Shown here: positions 18,901-27,161 of the stretch, one piece after another
How positions within the stretch are numbered: the stretch's first letter is position 1
Layout: every line of letters starts with the position of its first letter
DNA from: Nocardia elegans NBRC 108235
GTDB taxonomy: Bacteria; Actinomycetota; Actinomycetes; Mycobacteriales; Mycobacteriaceae
Assembly (NCBI RefSeq): GCF_001612845.1
Contig: NZ_BDBF01000017.1
Location: 98,058-162,057 of the forward strand
DNA length: 64,000 nt
Reading direction: 5' to 3'
Notes under the pieces: generated by a model
Told to the model about the DNA's origin: nothing
The model's input: the letters and a program-made list of their open reading frames with translations, nothing else
Databases searched by the model: none
Position numbers and translations under genes: made by a program

Positions 18901-19251
18901 GCGCACCCCCGCCGCCGCCAGCCGTTCGATCTCCTCCGCGACGATCACGCCGCCGCCCCCGCCGAAGATCTTGACGTGCCCCGCCCCGGCCTCGCGCAGC
19001 GCGGTCGCCAGGTATTCGAAGTATTCGACGTGCCCGCCCTGATACGAACTGACGGCCACCCCCTGGACGTCCTCGGTCAGCACCGCGTCGACCACCTCGT
19101 GGACCGCCCGATTGTGGCCCAGATGGATCACCTCGGCCCCCTGCGACTGCAGGATGCGCCGCATGATGTTGATCGCCGCATCGTGGCCGTCGAACAGGGC
19201 CGCGGACGTGACGAAACGGACGGGATGGACCGGAACGTGCAGGTCGGCCAT
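15982..19251 (-). CDS. icmF: Fused isobutyryl-CoA mutase IcmF
   Basis: The 1,089-residue protein is the fused form of isobutyryl-CoA mutase, which interconverts isobutyryl-CoA and n-butyryl-CoA with adenosylcobalamin. The order is IcmF-like. First comes a B12-binding domain with LFDGHDAAINIM (His23 the likely cobalt ligand). Then comes a MeaI-type GTPase chaperone domain with P-loop GTGGSGKSSL at about residues 205-214. Last is the mutase barrel from about residue 560, with FPFTGGVFAFKRDNEDPARM and SGRSLHAQEMNFNDIRTTLQ. The ATG at 19251 has GAGG five bases upstream and gives the usual N-terminus; the frame is open to 19323. It is divergent from the valine degradation operon. Confidence 0.95.
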   Translation of the reverse strand: MADLHVPVHPVRFVTSAALFDGHDAAINIMRRILQSQGAEVIHLGHNRAVHEVVDAVLTEDVQGVAVSSYQGGHVEYFEYLATALREAGAGHVKIFGGGGGVIVAEEIERLAAAGVRIFSPEDGQRLGLPGMINELVRACDVDLSTEPAAIEAVLAGERYALARTMTCLQADALPAADLDELRAAAAGRTVPVLGITGTGGSGKSSLTDELVRRLRTDQQDKLRVAILAVDPTRRRGGGALLGDRIRMNSLDSEHVYFRSLATRGAHELPTNIDAMILACKAAGFDLVILETPGIGQGDAAIIDHVDISMYVMTPEFGAASQLEKIDMLDFADVVAINKFERRGAEDALRDVSRQLVRNREAFGSAPEDMPVFGTSAATFNDDGVTALYQHLAGLLGARGLPLETGVLPRVDTRASTRFAQIIPPGRVRYLAEIAETVRDYHAETRRQVVAAQRVQRFEQVLAELPAGATDDPAGTEDATAEDLSAAKRTMSGLLARATEDLTPESAALLRDWPATVESYRGEEQVVRVRDREIRTPLRRTTLSDNSIPRVALPRFTDHGELLRFLRSENLPGRFPFTGGVFAFKRDNEDPARMFAGEGDPFRTNRRFKVLSEHAEAKRLSTAFDSVTLYGHDPAPRPDIYGKVGTSGVSIATVDDMKALYDGFDLSAPSTSVSMTINGPAPTILAFFLNTAIDQALQRFREDNGREPNSDEAAGLRARTLATVRGTVQADILKEDQGQNTCIFSTEFSLRMMADIQEWFVRNGVRNFYSVSISGYHIAEAGANPISQLAFTLANGFTYVEAYLARGMAIDDFAPNLSFFFSNGMDPEYSVIGRVARRIWAITMRDKYGANDRSQKLKYHIQTSGRSLHAQEMNFNDIRTTLQALIAIYDNCNSLHTNAYDEAVTTPTEESVRRALAIQLIINKEWGLAMNENPLQGSFVIDELTDLVEEAVLAEFERISERGGVLGAMETGYQRGRIQDESMRYEHRKHDGTLPIIGVNTFRNPNGETHQVLELARGTEAEKQSQLRRTEEFVTAHREPAQAALARLEAAARGDDNVFDVLMDAARVCTLQQITDCFFTVGGQYRRNV

Positions 19252-19469
19252 GTAATCCTCCACCAGAGGCCGGCGTGGGACCGCCGGGTGCCTACGCTTG
19301 GCGTCCCGATAGTAGGACGTCAAATCAACTGTACTGTGATGCGGACCACGGCGCCATCGGTGTCATAAATCACATGGCTTCCAATACTTGGACATCCAAC
19401 TATAGGATGGCCGCGTACTGCGTCGGCTCCGGCGTGGCAGGCATCGACCGCATCGAGAACAGGACTGGC
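19252..19469. promoter_or_regulatory. Divergent promoter region between icmF and mmsA
   Basis: This 218-base region must hold promoters for both icmF and the valine operon. It is visibly less GC-rich than the genes around it. A short inverted repeat TTGGA-CA-TCCAA lies at 19388-19399, followed closely by ACTATAGGAT, which could be a -10 element for mmsA (TATAGG at 19401-19406). No regulator gene is adjacent. I rate the operator suggestion as weak. Confidence 0.35.
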
Positions 19470-20990
19470 ATGGTTCGCGAACTCACTCATTTCATCGGCG
19501 GGCAGCGGGTGGCCGGGACCTCCGGCAACTTCGGCGACGTCTACGACCCCAGCACCGGGCAGGTCCAGGCGCGGGTGCCGCTGGCCAGTGTGTCCGAGGT
19601 CGAGGCGGCCATCGCGAATGCGGCCGAGGCGCAGCGCACGTGGGCCGCGTTCAACCCGCAGAAGCGGGCCCGGGTGCTGATGAAGTTCGTCGCCCTGGTC
19701 CAGGACGAGATGGATTCGCTGGCCGCGCTGCTGTCGAGCGAACACGGCAAGACCATTCCCGATGCCAAGGGCGATATCCAGCGCGGGCTCGAGGTGATCG
19801 AATTCGCGATCGGCATTCCGCATCTGCTCAAGGGGGAGTACACCGAGAGCGCGGGCACCGGGATCGACGTCTATTCGATGCGGCAGCCGCTCGGTGTGGT
19901 CGCCGGCATCACCCCCTTCAACTTCCCGGCCATGATCCCGCTGTGGAAGGCCGGACCGGCGCTGGCCTGCGGTAACGCCTTCGTGCTCAAGCCGTCCGAG
20001 CGCGACCCCTCGGTGCCGCTGCGGCTGGCCGAACTGTTTCTCGAGGCCGGGCTGCCGGCCGGTGTGTTCAACGTCGTCAACGGCGACAAGCAGGCGGTCG
20101 ACACGCTGCTGAACGACGAGCGGATCAAGGCCGTCGGCTTCGTCGGCTCCACCCCGATCGCGCAGTACATCTACGAGACCGCCACCGCGAACGGTAAGCG
20201 CGCCCAGTGCTTCGGCGGCGCCAAGAACCACGCGATCGTCATGCCGGACGCCGACCTCGACGATGTCGCCGACCAGCTGATCGGCGCCGGTTACGGCTCG
20301 GCGGGCGAACGCTGCATGGCCATCTCGGTGGCGGTGCCGGTCGGCGAGGAGACCGCGGATCGCTTGCGCGCCAAGCTCGTCGAGCGCATCGGCAAGCTGA
20401 ACGTCGGCCGCTCCGACGATCCGGGCGCGGACTTCGGCCCGCTGGTCGGCCGCGACGGTGTGGACCGCGTGAACAACTACGTGCAGATCGGTGTCGACGA
20501 GGGCGCCGAGCTGGTGGTCGACGGCCGGGGACTGAAGGTCGCGGGCGCCGAGGACGGATTCTTCGTCGGCGCAACGCTGTTCGACCGCGTCACCCCCGAG
20601 ATGCGGATCTACAAGGAGGAGATCTTCGGCCCGGTGGTCGCGATCGTGCGCGCCGCCGACTACGAGGAGGCGCTGCGCCTGCCGAGCGAGCACGAATTCG
20701 GCAACGGCGTCGCGATCTTCACCCGCGACGGTGACACCGCCCGCGACTTCGCCGCGCGCGTGCAGGTCGGCATGGTCGGCGTCAACGTCCCGATTCCGGT
20801 GCCGATCGCGTATCACACCTTCGGCGGCTGGAAGGCGTCCGGCTTCGGCGATCTGAACCAGCACGGTCCCGACTCGATCCGCTTCTACACCAAGACCAAG
20901 ACGGTCACCCAGCGCTGGCCGCAGGGCCTGCGGACCGAACCGGCCGCGGGGGCGGGTGCCGATCACTTCGTCATCCCGACGATGGACTGA
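19470..20990 (+). CDS. mmsA: Methylmalonate-semialdehyde dehydrogenase (CoA-acylating)
   Basis: The 506-residue aldehyde dehydrogenase converts methylmalonate semialdehyde to propionyl-CoA at the end of valine degradation. The Rossmann region is GFVGSTPIAQYIY and the catalytic cysteine is in GSAGERCMAIS at about residue 282. FGGAKNHAIVMPDADLD and the late VNVPIPVPIAYHTFGGWK are typical of the MmsA subfamily and separate it from other aldehyde dehydrogenases. The ATG at 19470 gives the family start MVRELTHFIGG; the upstream frame to 19275 is noncoding leader. It is the first of five closely packed genes; the next starts four bases after its stop. Confidence 0.95.
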   Translation: MVRELTHFIGGQRVAGTSGNFGDVYDPSTGQVQARVPLASVSEVEAAIANAAEAQRTWAAFNPQKRARVLMKFVALVQDEMDSLAALLSSEHGKTIPDAKGDIQRGLEVIEFAIGIPHLLKGEYTESAGTGIDVYSMRQPLGVVAGITPFNFPAMIPLWKAGPALACGNAFVLKPSERDPSVPLRLAELFLEAGLPAGVFNVVNGDKQAVDTLLNDERIKAVGFVGSTPIAQYIYETATANGKRAQCFGGAKNHAIVMPDADLDDVADQLIGAGYGSAGERCMAISVAVPVGEETADRLRAKLVERIGKLNVGRSDDPGADFGPLVGRDGVDRVNNYVQIGVDEGAELVVDGRGLKVAGAEDGFFVGATLFDRVTPEMRIYKEEIFGPVVAIVRAADYEEALRLPSEHEFGNGVAIFTRDGDTARDFAARVQVGMVGVNVPIPVPIAYHTFGGWKASGFGDLNQHGPDSIRFYTKTKTVTQRWPQGLRTEPAAGAGADHFVIPTMD

Positions 20991-20994
20991 GGCG

Positions 20995-22134
20995 ATGTTC
21001 GTACTCGACGAGGACGAACAGGCGATCGTGGACACCGCGCGCGGTTTCGCCGACGAACTGCTCGCCCCGAACGCGCTGGAATGGGACGAGCACAAGCACT
21101 TCCCGATCGATGTGCTGCGCAAGGCCGGCTCGCTCGGCATGGGCGGCATCTACGTCGGTGAGGACGTCGGCGGTTCCGGATTGCGCCGCGTGGACGCGGT
21201 GCGGATCTTCGAACAGCTCGCCACCGGCTGCCCGGCGATCGCGGCCTACATCTCCATTCACAACATGGCCGCGTGGATGATCGACAGCTACGGCACCGAA
21301 GCCCAGCGAAACCGCTGGTTACCGGGGCTTACCTCGATGGATCTGCTGGCCAGCTACGCGCTCACCGAACCGGGCGTCGGCTCGGACGCGGCGGCGCTGA
21401 GCACCAGGGCCGTTCGCGACGGCGACGACTATCTGCTCACCGGGGTCAAGCAGTTCATCTCCGGTGCGGGCAGCACCGATGTGTATGTCCTGATGGCGCG
21501 GACCGACGACGCCGGTGCCCGCGGCATCTCGGCGTTCATCGTGCCCGCGGATACGCCCGGACTCTCCTTCGGCGCCAACGAGAAGAAGATGGGCTGGAAC
21601 GCTCAGCCGACCCGACAGGTCATCCTCGACGAGGCCCGGGTGCCGGCCGCGAATCTGCTCGGCGGTGAGGGCAACGGCTTCCGGATCGCGATGAACGGCC
21701 TCAACGGCGGCCGGCTCAACATCGCGGCCTGCTCCCTCGGCGGCGGCCAGACCGCGCTGGACCGGACCGTGGCATATATGGCCCAGCGCAAGGCATTCGG
21801 GGCCCGGTTGCTCGACAACGCCGCGCTGCAGTTCGACCTCGCCGATATGCGCACCTCGCTGGAGGCGGCGCGGACCCTGCTGTGGCGGGCGGCGGCCGCC
21901 CTCGACGCCGACGCCGCCGACAAGGTGGAGTTGTGCGCGATGGCCAAGCGCTTCGCCACCGATGCCGGATTCGAGGTGGCCAACAAGGCCCTGCAATTGC
22001 ACGGTGGCTACGGCTATCTGGCCGAGTACGGAATCGAGAAGATCGTGCGCGACCTGCGCGTGCACCAGATTCTCGAGGGAACCAACGAGATCATGCGGGT
22101 CGTGGTGGCCCGCTCGGTAGTCGGCGCGGCATGA
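20995..22134 (+). CDS. Acyl-CoA dehydrogenase, probably isobutyryl-CoA dehydrogenase
   Basis: This 379-residue flavoprotein is in the acyl-CoA dehydrogenase family. SYALTEPGVGSDAAAL is the flavin-contacting stretch and RKAFGARLLDNAALQFDLAD the central helix. The catalytic glutamate is in the late position, QILEGTNEIM near residue 365, as in short-chain and isobutyryl-CoA enzymes. Its location between mmsA and the hydroxyisobutyryl-CoA hydrolase supports oxidation of isobutyryl-CoA to methacrylyl-CoA. The ATG at 20995 lies four bases after the mmsA stop. Confidence 0.9.
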   Translation: MFVLDEDEQAIVDTARGFADELLAPNALEWDEHKHFPIDVLRKAGSLGMGGIYVGEDVGGSGLRRVDAVRIFEQLATGCPAIAAYISIHNMAAWMIDSYGTEAQRNRWLPGLTSMDLLASYALTEPGVGSDAAALSTRAVRDGDDYLLTGVKQFISGAGSTDVYVLMARTDDAGARGISAFIVPADTPGLSFGANEKKMGWNAQPTRQVILDEARVPAANLLGGEGNGFRIAMNGLNGGRLNIAACSLGGGQTALDRTVAYMAQRKAFGARLLDNAALQFDLADMRTSLEAARTLLWRAAAALDADAADKVELCAMAKRFATDAGFEVANKALQLHGGYGYLAEYGIEKIVRDLRVHQILEGTNEIMRVVVARSVVGAA

Positions 22135-22142
22135 GGAAGAAA

Positions 22143-23225
22143 ATGACCGAAGCAGAAGTACTGTTCGACAAGCGCGACGGCGTGGGCCTGATCACGCTCA
22201 ACCGGCCCAAGGCCATCAACGCGCTCAATCACCCTATGGCGCAGGCGATTCTGTCGACCCTGCGCGAGTGGGCCGTCGACGACGAGGTCCGCACGGTGGT
22301 GCTGACCGGCGCCGGGGAACGCGGGCTGTGCGCGGGCGGCGATATCGTCGCCATCCACACCGACGCGAAGAACGCGGTGGCGCACGGCATTTCGCGCCAC
22401 GACAGCGCAGATTCGCCGAGCGGCCGGTTCTGGCGCGACGAGTACATTCTCAACGCCTTGATCGGCAACTACCCGAAACCGTATGTGGCCGTAATGGACG
22501 GCATCGTGATGGGTGGCGGCGTGGGGCTGTCCGCCCACGGCAATCGCCGCATCGTGACCGAGCGGTCGATGGTCGGGATGCCCGAGACCGGTATCGGCTT
22601 CATCCCCGATGTGGGCGGTACGTATCTGCTGGCGCGCACACCGGGTGAACTGGGTACCCATGTCGCGCTGACCACGGCGCGCATGGGCGCCGGAGATGCG
22701 ATCGCGGCCGGGTTCGCCGACTATTTCGTTCCCGCCGAACGCATTCCGGATCTGCTGGCCGAACTGCGCCGCACCGATGCCGACGCCGCGATCGCGGCCG
22801 TCGCGCAGCCCGCACCGGTGTCGGACCTTGCCGCGCAGCGGTCGTGGATCGACGCCTGCTACAGCGCCGACACGGTCGAGGAGATCGTCGCGCGGCTGCA
22901 GCGCCACGACGCCCCCGAGGCAGCCAAGGCGGCCGGCGACGTGTTGTCGAAATCGCCGGTGGCACTGAAAGTGACGTTGCGTTCCCTGCGCAACGCCCGC
23001 GCGGCGGCGAACCTGGAACAGGCGCTGGACGAGGAGTACCGGGTCTCGGTGGCCGCGCTGACCACGCACGATCTGGTCGAGGGCATCCGTGCCCAGGTGG
23101 TCGACAAGGACCGCAACCCGCAGTGGTCGCCCGCCACCCTCGCGGAGGTGTCGGAGGCGCTGGTGGACAGCTATTTCGCCGGTCTGGGCGACCGGGAACT
23201 CGGACTGAGCGGAGCACAGGAGTGA
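22143..23225 (+). CDS. 3-hydroxyisobutyryl-CoA hydrolase
   Basis: The 360-residue protein is a crotonase-fold enzyme of the 3-hydroxyisobutyryl-CoA hydrolase subgroup, which is about 100 residues longer than enoyl-CoA hydratases. The oxyanion hole is at LCAGGDIVAI and VMGGGVGLSAHG, and the acidic residues are in MPETGIGFIPDVGG. It frees 3-hydroxyisobutyrate for MmsB. I chose the ATG at 22143, five bases after AGGAAG. An earlier ATG at 22131 overlaps the upstream stop and would add four residues. Confidence 0.92.
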   Translation: MTEAEVLFDKRDGVGLITLNRPKAINALNHPMAQAILSTLREWAVDDEVRTVVLTGAGERGLCAGGDIVAIHTDAKNAVAHGISRHDSADSPSGRFWRDEYILNALIGNYPKPYVAVMDGIVMGGGVGLSAHGNRRIVTERSMVGMPETGIGFIPDVGGTYLLARTPGELGTHVALTTARMGAGDAIAAGFADYFVPAERIPDLLAELRRTDADAAIAAVAQPAPVSDLAAQRSWIDACYSADTVEEIVARLQRHDAPEAAKAAGDVLSKSPVALKVTLRSLRNARAAANLEQALDEEYRVSVAALTTHDLVEGIRAQVVDKDRNPQWSPATLAEVSEALVDSYFAGLGDRELGLSGAQE

Positions 23226-24139
23226 CGAACGTGACGAAGGTAGCCTTCCTGGGCCTCGGGCATATGGGCGGCCCGATGGCGGCGAATCTGGTGCGTGCCG
23301 GATATCGGGTACTGGCCTACGACCCGGTGCCGGCCGCGCAGGAACAGGCCCGCGCCGACGGAGCGGAGGTCTTCGACACCGCCGCGGCGGCCGTGACCGA
23401 GGCCGAGATCGTGATCACCATGCTGCCCAACGGCCGCGTCGTGCTCGACGTCTACGACAACGTACTGCCGTCCGCCAAGCCCGGCACCCTGTTCATCGAC
23501 TGTTCCACCATCGACGTCGCCGACGCCAAGCGTGCCGCGGAAGTCGCTGTGGCAGCGGGACATCGGGCCCTGGACGCGCCGGTGTCGGGTGGCGTCGGCG
23601 GTGCCACCGCCGGCACCTTGACCTTCATGGTCGGCGGCGAGGCCGACGATTTCGCCGCGGCGCAGCCGGTGCTGGACGTGATGGGCGGCAAGGTCGTGCA
23701 CTGCGGCGGCGCGGGCGTGGGCCAGGCCGCCAAGATCTGCAACAACATGATCCTGGGCATCTCGATGATCGGGCTGTCCGAGGCGATCGTGCTGGGCGAG
23801 AAACTCGGCCTCACCCACGACAAGTTCTACGACGTGGTCTCCACCGCCTCGGGCCAGTGCTGGTCGTTGACCACCTATTGCCCGGTGCCCGGCCCGGTGC
23901 CGACCAGCCCGGCCAACAACGAGTACCGGCCCGGATTTGCCACCGCGTTGATGAACAAGGACCTGGGCCTGGCCGCGAATGCCCTGCGCGACAACGATGT
24001 CGAGGGGCGGTTCGGTCTGCTGGCGGCCGAGATCTACGAGCAGTTCAACCGGTCGGCGGGGGACCTGGACTTCTCCGCTATCGTCACCGATATTCGCCGC
24101 CGTTCCGGCGCGAAGCCGGGCCAGGATTCCGGCGAGTAG
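23222..24139 (+). CDS. mmsB: 3-hydroxyisobutyrate dehydrogenase
   Basis: This 305-residue beta-hydroxyacid dehydrogenase oxidises 3-hydroxyisobutyrate to methylmalonate semialdehyde with NAD. The NAD motif [10 protein letters not shown] is at the N-terminus, the substrate-binding motif [16 protein letters not shown] near residue 120, and the catalytic lysine in [13 protein letters not shown] near residue 170. The GTG at 23222 overlaps the previous stop (GTGA). A second in-frame GTG at 23231 has AGGAG eight bases upstream and is an equally good start. The product is the substrate of MmsA, encoded at the start of the same operon. Confidence 0.93.
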   Translation: MTNVTKVAFLGLGHMGGPMAANLVRAGYRVLAYDPVPAAQEQARADGAEVFDTAAAAVTEAEIVITMLPNGRVVLDVYDNVLPSAKPGTLFIDCSTIDVADAKRAAEVAVAAGHRALDAPVSGGVGGATAGTLTFMVGGEADDFAAAQPVLDVMGGKVVHCGGAGVGQAAKICNNMILGISMIGLSEAIVLGEKLGLTHDKFYDVVSTASGQCWSLTTYCPVPGPVPTSPANNEYRPGFATALMNKDLGLAANALRDNDVEGRFGLLAAEIYEQFNRSAGDLDFSAIVTDIRRRSGAKPGQDSGE

Positions 24140-24155
24140 CCGAGAAAGGGAAACA

Positions 24156-24932
24156 GTGACCGACTTCGAAACCATTCTGCTGGAGCGCACCGGACGCGTC
24201 GCGGTGATCACCCTGAATCGGCCGAAGGCACTCAACGCGTTGAATACGCAGGTGCTCACCGATATCACCGCCGCACTCGACGAGGTGGAGGCCGATGCCG
24301 GCATCGGCGCGGTGGTGCTGACCGGTTCGGAGAAGGCGTTCGCCGCCGGCGCCGATATCAAGGAGATGCAGTCCAAGTCCTATATGGACATGTTCCTCGC
24401 CGATTTCTTCCAGGGCTGGGACCGGGTCGGCGCATTCCGCAAGCCGATCATCGCGGCGGTGGCCGGATACGCCCTCGGTGGCGGCTGCGAGCTGGCGATG
24501 ATGTGCGACATCCTGATCGCCGCCGACACCGCGAAGTTCGGCCAGCCGGAAATCAAGCTGGGTGTGATTCCCGGTATGGGCGGCTCCCAGCGCCTGACCC
24601 GCGCGGTCGGCAAGGCCAAGGCCATGGATCTGATTCTCACCGGCCGCAATATGGACGCCGAGGAGGCCGAACGCGCCGGACTCGTGGCCCGCGTCGTCCC
24701 GGCGTCGGAACTGCTGTCCACCGCGCGCGAGGTCGCCGAAACCATCGCCGGCATGTCGCTGCCGTCGGTGATGATCGCCAAGGAGGCCGTGAACCGCTCG
24801 TACGAGACCACGCTCACCGAGGGCCTGCGTTTCGAGCGCCGGGTGTTCCACTCGCTGTTCGCCACCGAGGATCAGACCGAGGGCATGACCGCCTTCGTGG
24901 AGAAGCGCGCGGCGAACTTCGAACACCGCTGA
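24156..24932 (+). CDS. Enoyl-CoA hydratase (EchA8-like; methacrylyl-CoA hydration likely)
   Basis: The 258-residue crotonase-family hydratase has the oxyanion-hole motif AAGADIKEM at about residues 67-75 and the two catalytic glutamates in [11 protein letters not shown] and [15 protein letters not shown]. It closely resembles the broad-specificity EchA8 type. Last in the operon, it probably hydrates methacrylyl-CoA to 3-hydroxyisobutyryl-CoA, closing the pathway from isobutyryl-CoA to propionyl-CoA. The GTG start at 24156 follows AAAGGGAAACA. Other short-chain enoyl-CoA substrates are also plausible. Confidence 0.92.
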   Translation: MTDFETILLERTGRVAVITLNRPKALNALNTQVLTDITAALDEVEADAGIGAVVLTGSEKAFAAGADIKEMQSKSYMDMFLADFFQGWDRVGAFRKPIIAAVAGYALGGGCELAMMCDILIAADTAKFGQPEIKLGVIPGMGGSQRLTRAVGKAKAMDLILTGRNMDAEEAERAGLVARVVPASELLSTAREVAETIAGMSLPSVMIAKEAVNRSYETTLTEGLRFERRVFHSLFATEDQTEGMTAFVEKRAANFEHR

Positions 24933-24972
24933 GCAGTCTCGTCACGAGCGGTCGCGTGCCCGGGAATTCCCG

Positions 24973-24978
24973 TACGCT
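24973..24978 (+). promoter_or_regulatory. -10 element TACGCT, leaderless-type promoter
   Basis: TACGCT ends seven bases before the GTG start of the first DUF3558 lipoprotein. This places the expected transcript start on or next to the start codon. No -35 is obvious. Confidence 0.35.
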
Positions 24979-24985
24979 CATCGGC

Positions 24986-25486
24986 GTGAGATGGGTAGTC
25001 GCCGCGGTCACGGTGGCCACCGCTGGGGTGGTGGCGGGATGTGGCGCGTCCGGGCCCACACCGGCCGCGACGAGTCCGGCGCCGGCGCCGGTCTCCGCGC
25101 AGGCATTGGCGGTCGCCGAGTGCGGGTCCGCCACCGATGCGGATGTCGTTGCCGCAACAGGCATTTCCGGGTTACAGCAGGTATCGGCCAACCCGCTACG
25201 CTGCCGCTGGGAGGCCGCCGCCGGCACCTCGGTGACCTTCGAATGGTTCCGCGCCAGTCCGATCGCCGCGCATACCGCCACCGACCCCGCGGCCCAGGCG
25301 GCGCCGCTGCGGATCGGCGACCACACCGGCCGGATCTTCTCCACACCGCAGTGGTGTGAGGCCGCCGTCGATTCCGGTGCCGCGGATTTCGTCGACTGGC
25401 GTGCCGACGAGCCGCAACCGGCTGCGGCACAAGCTTGTTCGGCCGTGCGGCAGCTGGCCGCGGCGACCCTGGCGAAGGCGGGGTGA
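24986..25486 (+). CDS. DUF3558-type lipoprotein (first of a pair)
   Basis: The 166-residue protein begins with a short charged end, a hydrophobic stretch and the lipobox VVAGC at about residue 20, so it should be lipid-anchored outside the membrane. After a Pro/Ala linker there are four cysteines, including AVAECGSATDADVVAATG, LRCRWEA and STPQWCEAAVDS. This spacing and the 'AdAdvvaaTGi' stretch resemble DUF3558, a mycobacterial and nocardial family of unknown function. The last residues overlap the start of a similar lipoprotein gene, so the two are made together. Confidence 0.72.
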   Translation: MRWVVAAVTVATAGVVAGCGASGPTPAATSPAPAPVSAQALAVAECGSATDADVVAATGISGLQQVSANPLRCRWEAAAGTSVTFEWFRASPIAAHTATDPAAQAAPLRIGDHTGRIFSTPQWCEAAVDSGAADFVDWRADEPQPAAAQACSAVRQLAAATLAKAG

Positions 25487-25998
25487 CGACGATGCGCCGA
25501 GCGCGCCGGCTCCTCGTCGCGGTGGCCTTGATCGCCGCCGCGGCCGGATGTTCCTCGGGGCCGGCGCCCGCGCACCGGCCGGTGCAGGCCGAGGACGAAC
25601 TCCTGCAGGGGTGCGGCCCGGAAACCGATGCCGAGATCGCGAATCTGGTGCACGCCACCGCCGTTCACCGCGAGGGCGAGCCGACCGTCTGTGCCTGGGA
25701 GGGCAACTACCCGGACGGCGGCGTCGTCGATATCACCTACGCCTGGTTCGCGCAGGACTCGCTGTTGCGCGACGGCCAGGTCGCCGCGGCGCTCGGCTAC
25801 CGCACCGAGCATCTGGTGATCGGCAGTTTCGGTGGGCTCATCTGGCACGATCCCCGAGATCCTGGCAGTTGCGGGGTTTCGGCCGCCGATTCCGGGACCG
25901 TCACCTACTGGGTGCAGAACCGCTCCCGCCTCGCCACCCCGGACCCGTGCGCCGCGGCGACGGACGCGGAGAAGGCGACCGTCAAACTGGACGGATGA
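25483..25998 (+). CDS. DUF3558-type lipoprotein (second of a pair)
   Basis: This 171-residue lipoprotein has the lipobox AAAGC and then the same layout as the preceding gene: LLQGCGPETDAEIANLVHAT, a second cysteine in TVCAWEGNYPD, a third in DPGSCGVSAADSG and a fourth near the end. The two proteins are clearly related but strongly diverged. The GTG at 25483 overlaps the preceding stop; an ATG at 25492 would remove three residues. The gene ends seven bases from the convergent Hsp70-like gene. The function is unknown. Confidence 0.72.
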   Translation: MTTMRRARRLLVAVALIAAAAGCSSGPAPAHRPVQAEDELLQGCGPETDAEIANLVHATAVHREGEPTVCAWEGNYPDGGVVDITYAWFAQDSLLRDGQVAAALGYRTEHLVIGSFGGLIWHDPRDPGSCGVSAADSGTVTYWVQNRSRLATPDPCAAATDAEKATVKLDG

Positions 25999-26005
25999 TC
26001 CGCCG

Positions 26006-27088
26006 TCACTTCCCGGGTGGGGGTTCGGCACTGCTGCCCGCGACCTCCACGGGACGCGCCGGTGTGCCGTCGTGCGCGGGCCGTGCCGCATCGTGCCCGG
26101 TGACCAGCAAGCCGGTGACCGTCGCGCCGAGCGCCGCGGTCACCGCCAGCGCCGCGACCACTTTGCGCCGTGATACCGCCGCTCGCGGCGTCGAGGCCGC
26201 CGATCCGCACTGCGGCGGGGTGAATCGGATACCGCGCACCCGGCGCGCCGACGGTTGTTCGGTGGCCATCAGTACCGCGCCGCGAGCGGAGACGAAATCG
26301 GGCTCCGGATCGTAGATCACCGGCAGATCCAGCAGCTGCTCGAGCGACTCGCGGATACTCGGGCTGCGCGTGCAGCCGCCGAGCAGCGCGACCGCCCGCG
26401 GTGGGACCCCGGTCTCCTCGATCAACTGCCGCACATACGACACCGAATGGTGGATTCCGGCCACGACCAGATCGTGGAAGTCGCTGCGGGTCACCACGAT
26501 TCGCATGCCCGAGCGGGGATCGCCGGCGGTCACCACCCGGGTGCCGCTGAGCTGTTCCTTGTATTCGCGCCCGGTGGCATTGTCGATCTCGACACCGCCG
26601 TGCGCGAGATGCCAGCGCAGCAGGGCGTCGTGGCCGTCGCCGCCCAGCAGGGTGCTGCGCTTACCGGCCAGAATGGCCTGGGTGCGGCAATCGGCCTCGG
26701 TGAGGGTGAGCCCGGAGCTGCCGAGGTCGTAGAGCAGCACCGCACCCTCGTGGGGCAGCTGTCCGCTGAACCGCAGATAGCGCAACTGGGCCGGTGGTTC
26801 GTCGATGATGGTGAGCCGGCTGCGTCCGGCCGCGGCCCGGATGGCCTCGGCGTGCAGGGCGCAGCGTGAGGTGACGGCGATGCCGGTGACGAATTCGTCG
26901 CGGTCGGCCGCGGAGGCCCGCATCGCGTCGATGGCCTGGAAGACCGGCTCCTCGACCCCGGCTCCCGCGCGACGAGCGACCACGCAGCGATCGATCGGCG
27001 GCAGATGGGGCTGATCGGAGTGGGTGAGCATGGCGCGCGCGCCACCAGCGCCCGCCGACACGCCCAAGACCAGCACCATGGCGTCCAT
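26006..27088 (-). CDS. Hsp70-like actin-fold protein with C-terminal membrane anchor
   Basis: This 360-residue protein keeps an actin/Hsp70 type ATPase fold but no peptide-binding domain. The phosphate-2 stretch is LLYDLGSSGLTLTEAD near residue 120 and the adenosine stretch is ALLGGCTRSPSIRESLEQLL near 235. The usual N-terminal GIDLGT motif is changed to LGVSAGAGGAR. After about residue 290 come a basic segment, a single hydrophobic helix (VVAALAVTAALGATVTGLLV) and a Pro-rich tail, which should lie outside the cell. Such proteins are frequent in mycolic-acid bacteria near membrane or regulatory genes. It follows a MarR gene on the same strand with 73 bases between. Confidence 0.72.
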   Translation of the reverse strand: MDAMVLVLGVSAGAGGARAMLTHSDQPHLPPIDRCVVARRAGAGVEEPVFQAIDAMRASAADRDEFVTGIAVTSRCALHAEAIRAAAGRSRLTIIDEPPAQLRYLRFSGQLPHEGAVLLYDLGSSGLTLTEADCRTQAILAGKRSTLLGGDGHDALLRWHLAHGGVEIDNATGREYKEQLSGTRVVTAGDPRSGMRIVVTRSDFHDLVVAGIHHSVSYVRQLIEETGVPPRAVALLGGCTRSPSIRESLEQLLDLPVIYDPEPDFVSARGAVLMATEQPSARRVRGIRFTPPQCGSAASTPRAAVSRRKVVAALAVTAALGATVTGLLVTGHDAARPAHDGTPARPVEVAGSSAEPPPGK

Positions 27089-27161
27089 GGTGAACCTTTC
27101 GAGCGCCGATGGGAAGGCAGCGCCCCGGGATGTCGCTGCCGGAATACCGGCAATCCGGCCG

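Noticed and set aside
19275..19469. In-frame upstream extension of MmsA.
   Set aside because: The family start is at 19470; the extension has no similarity and occupies the divergent promoter region.
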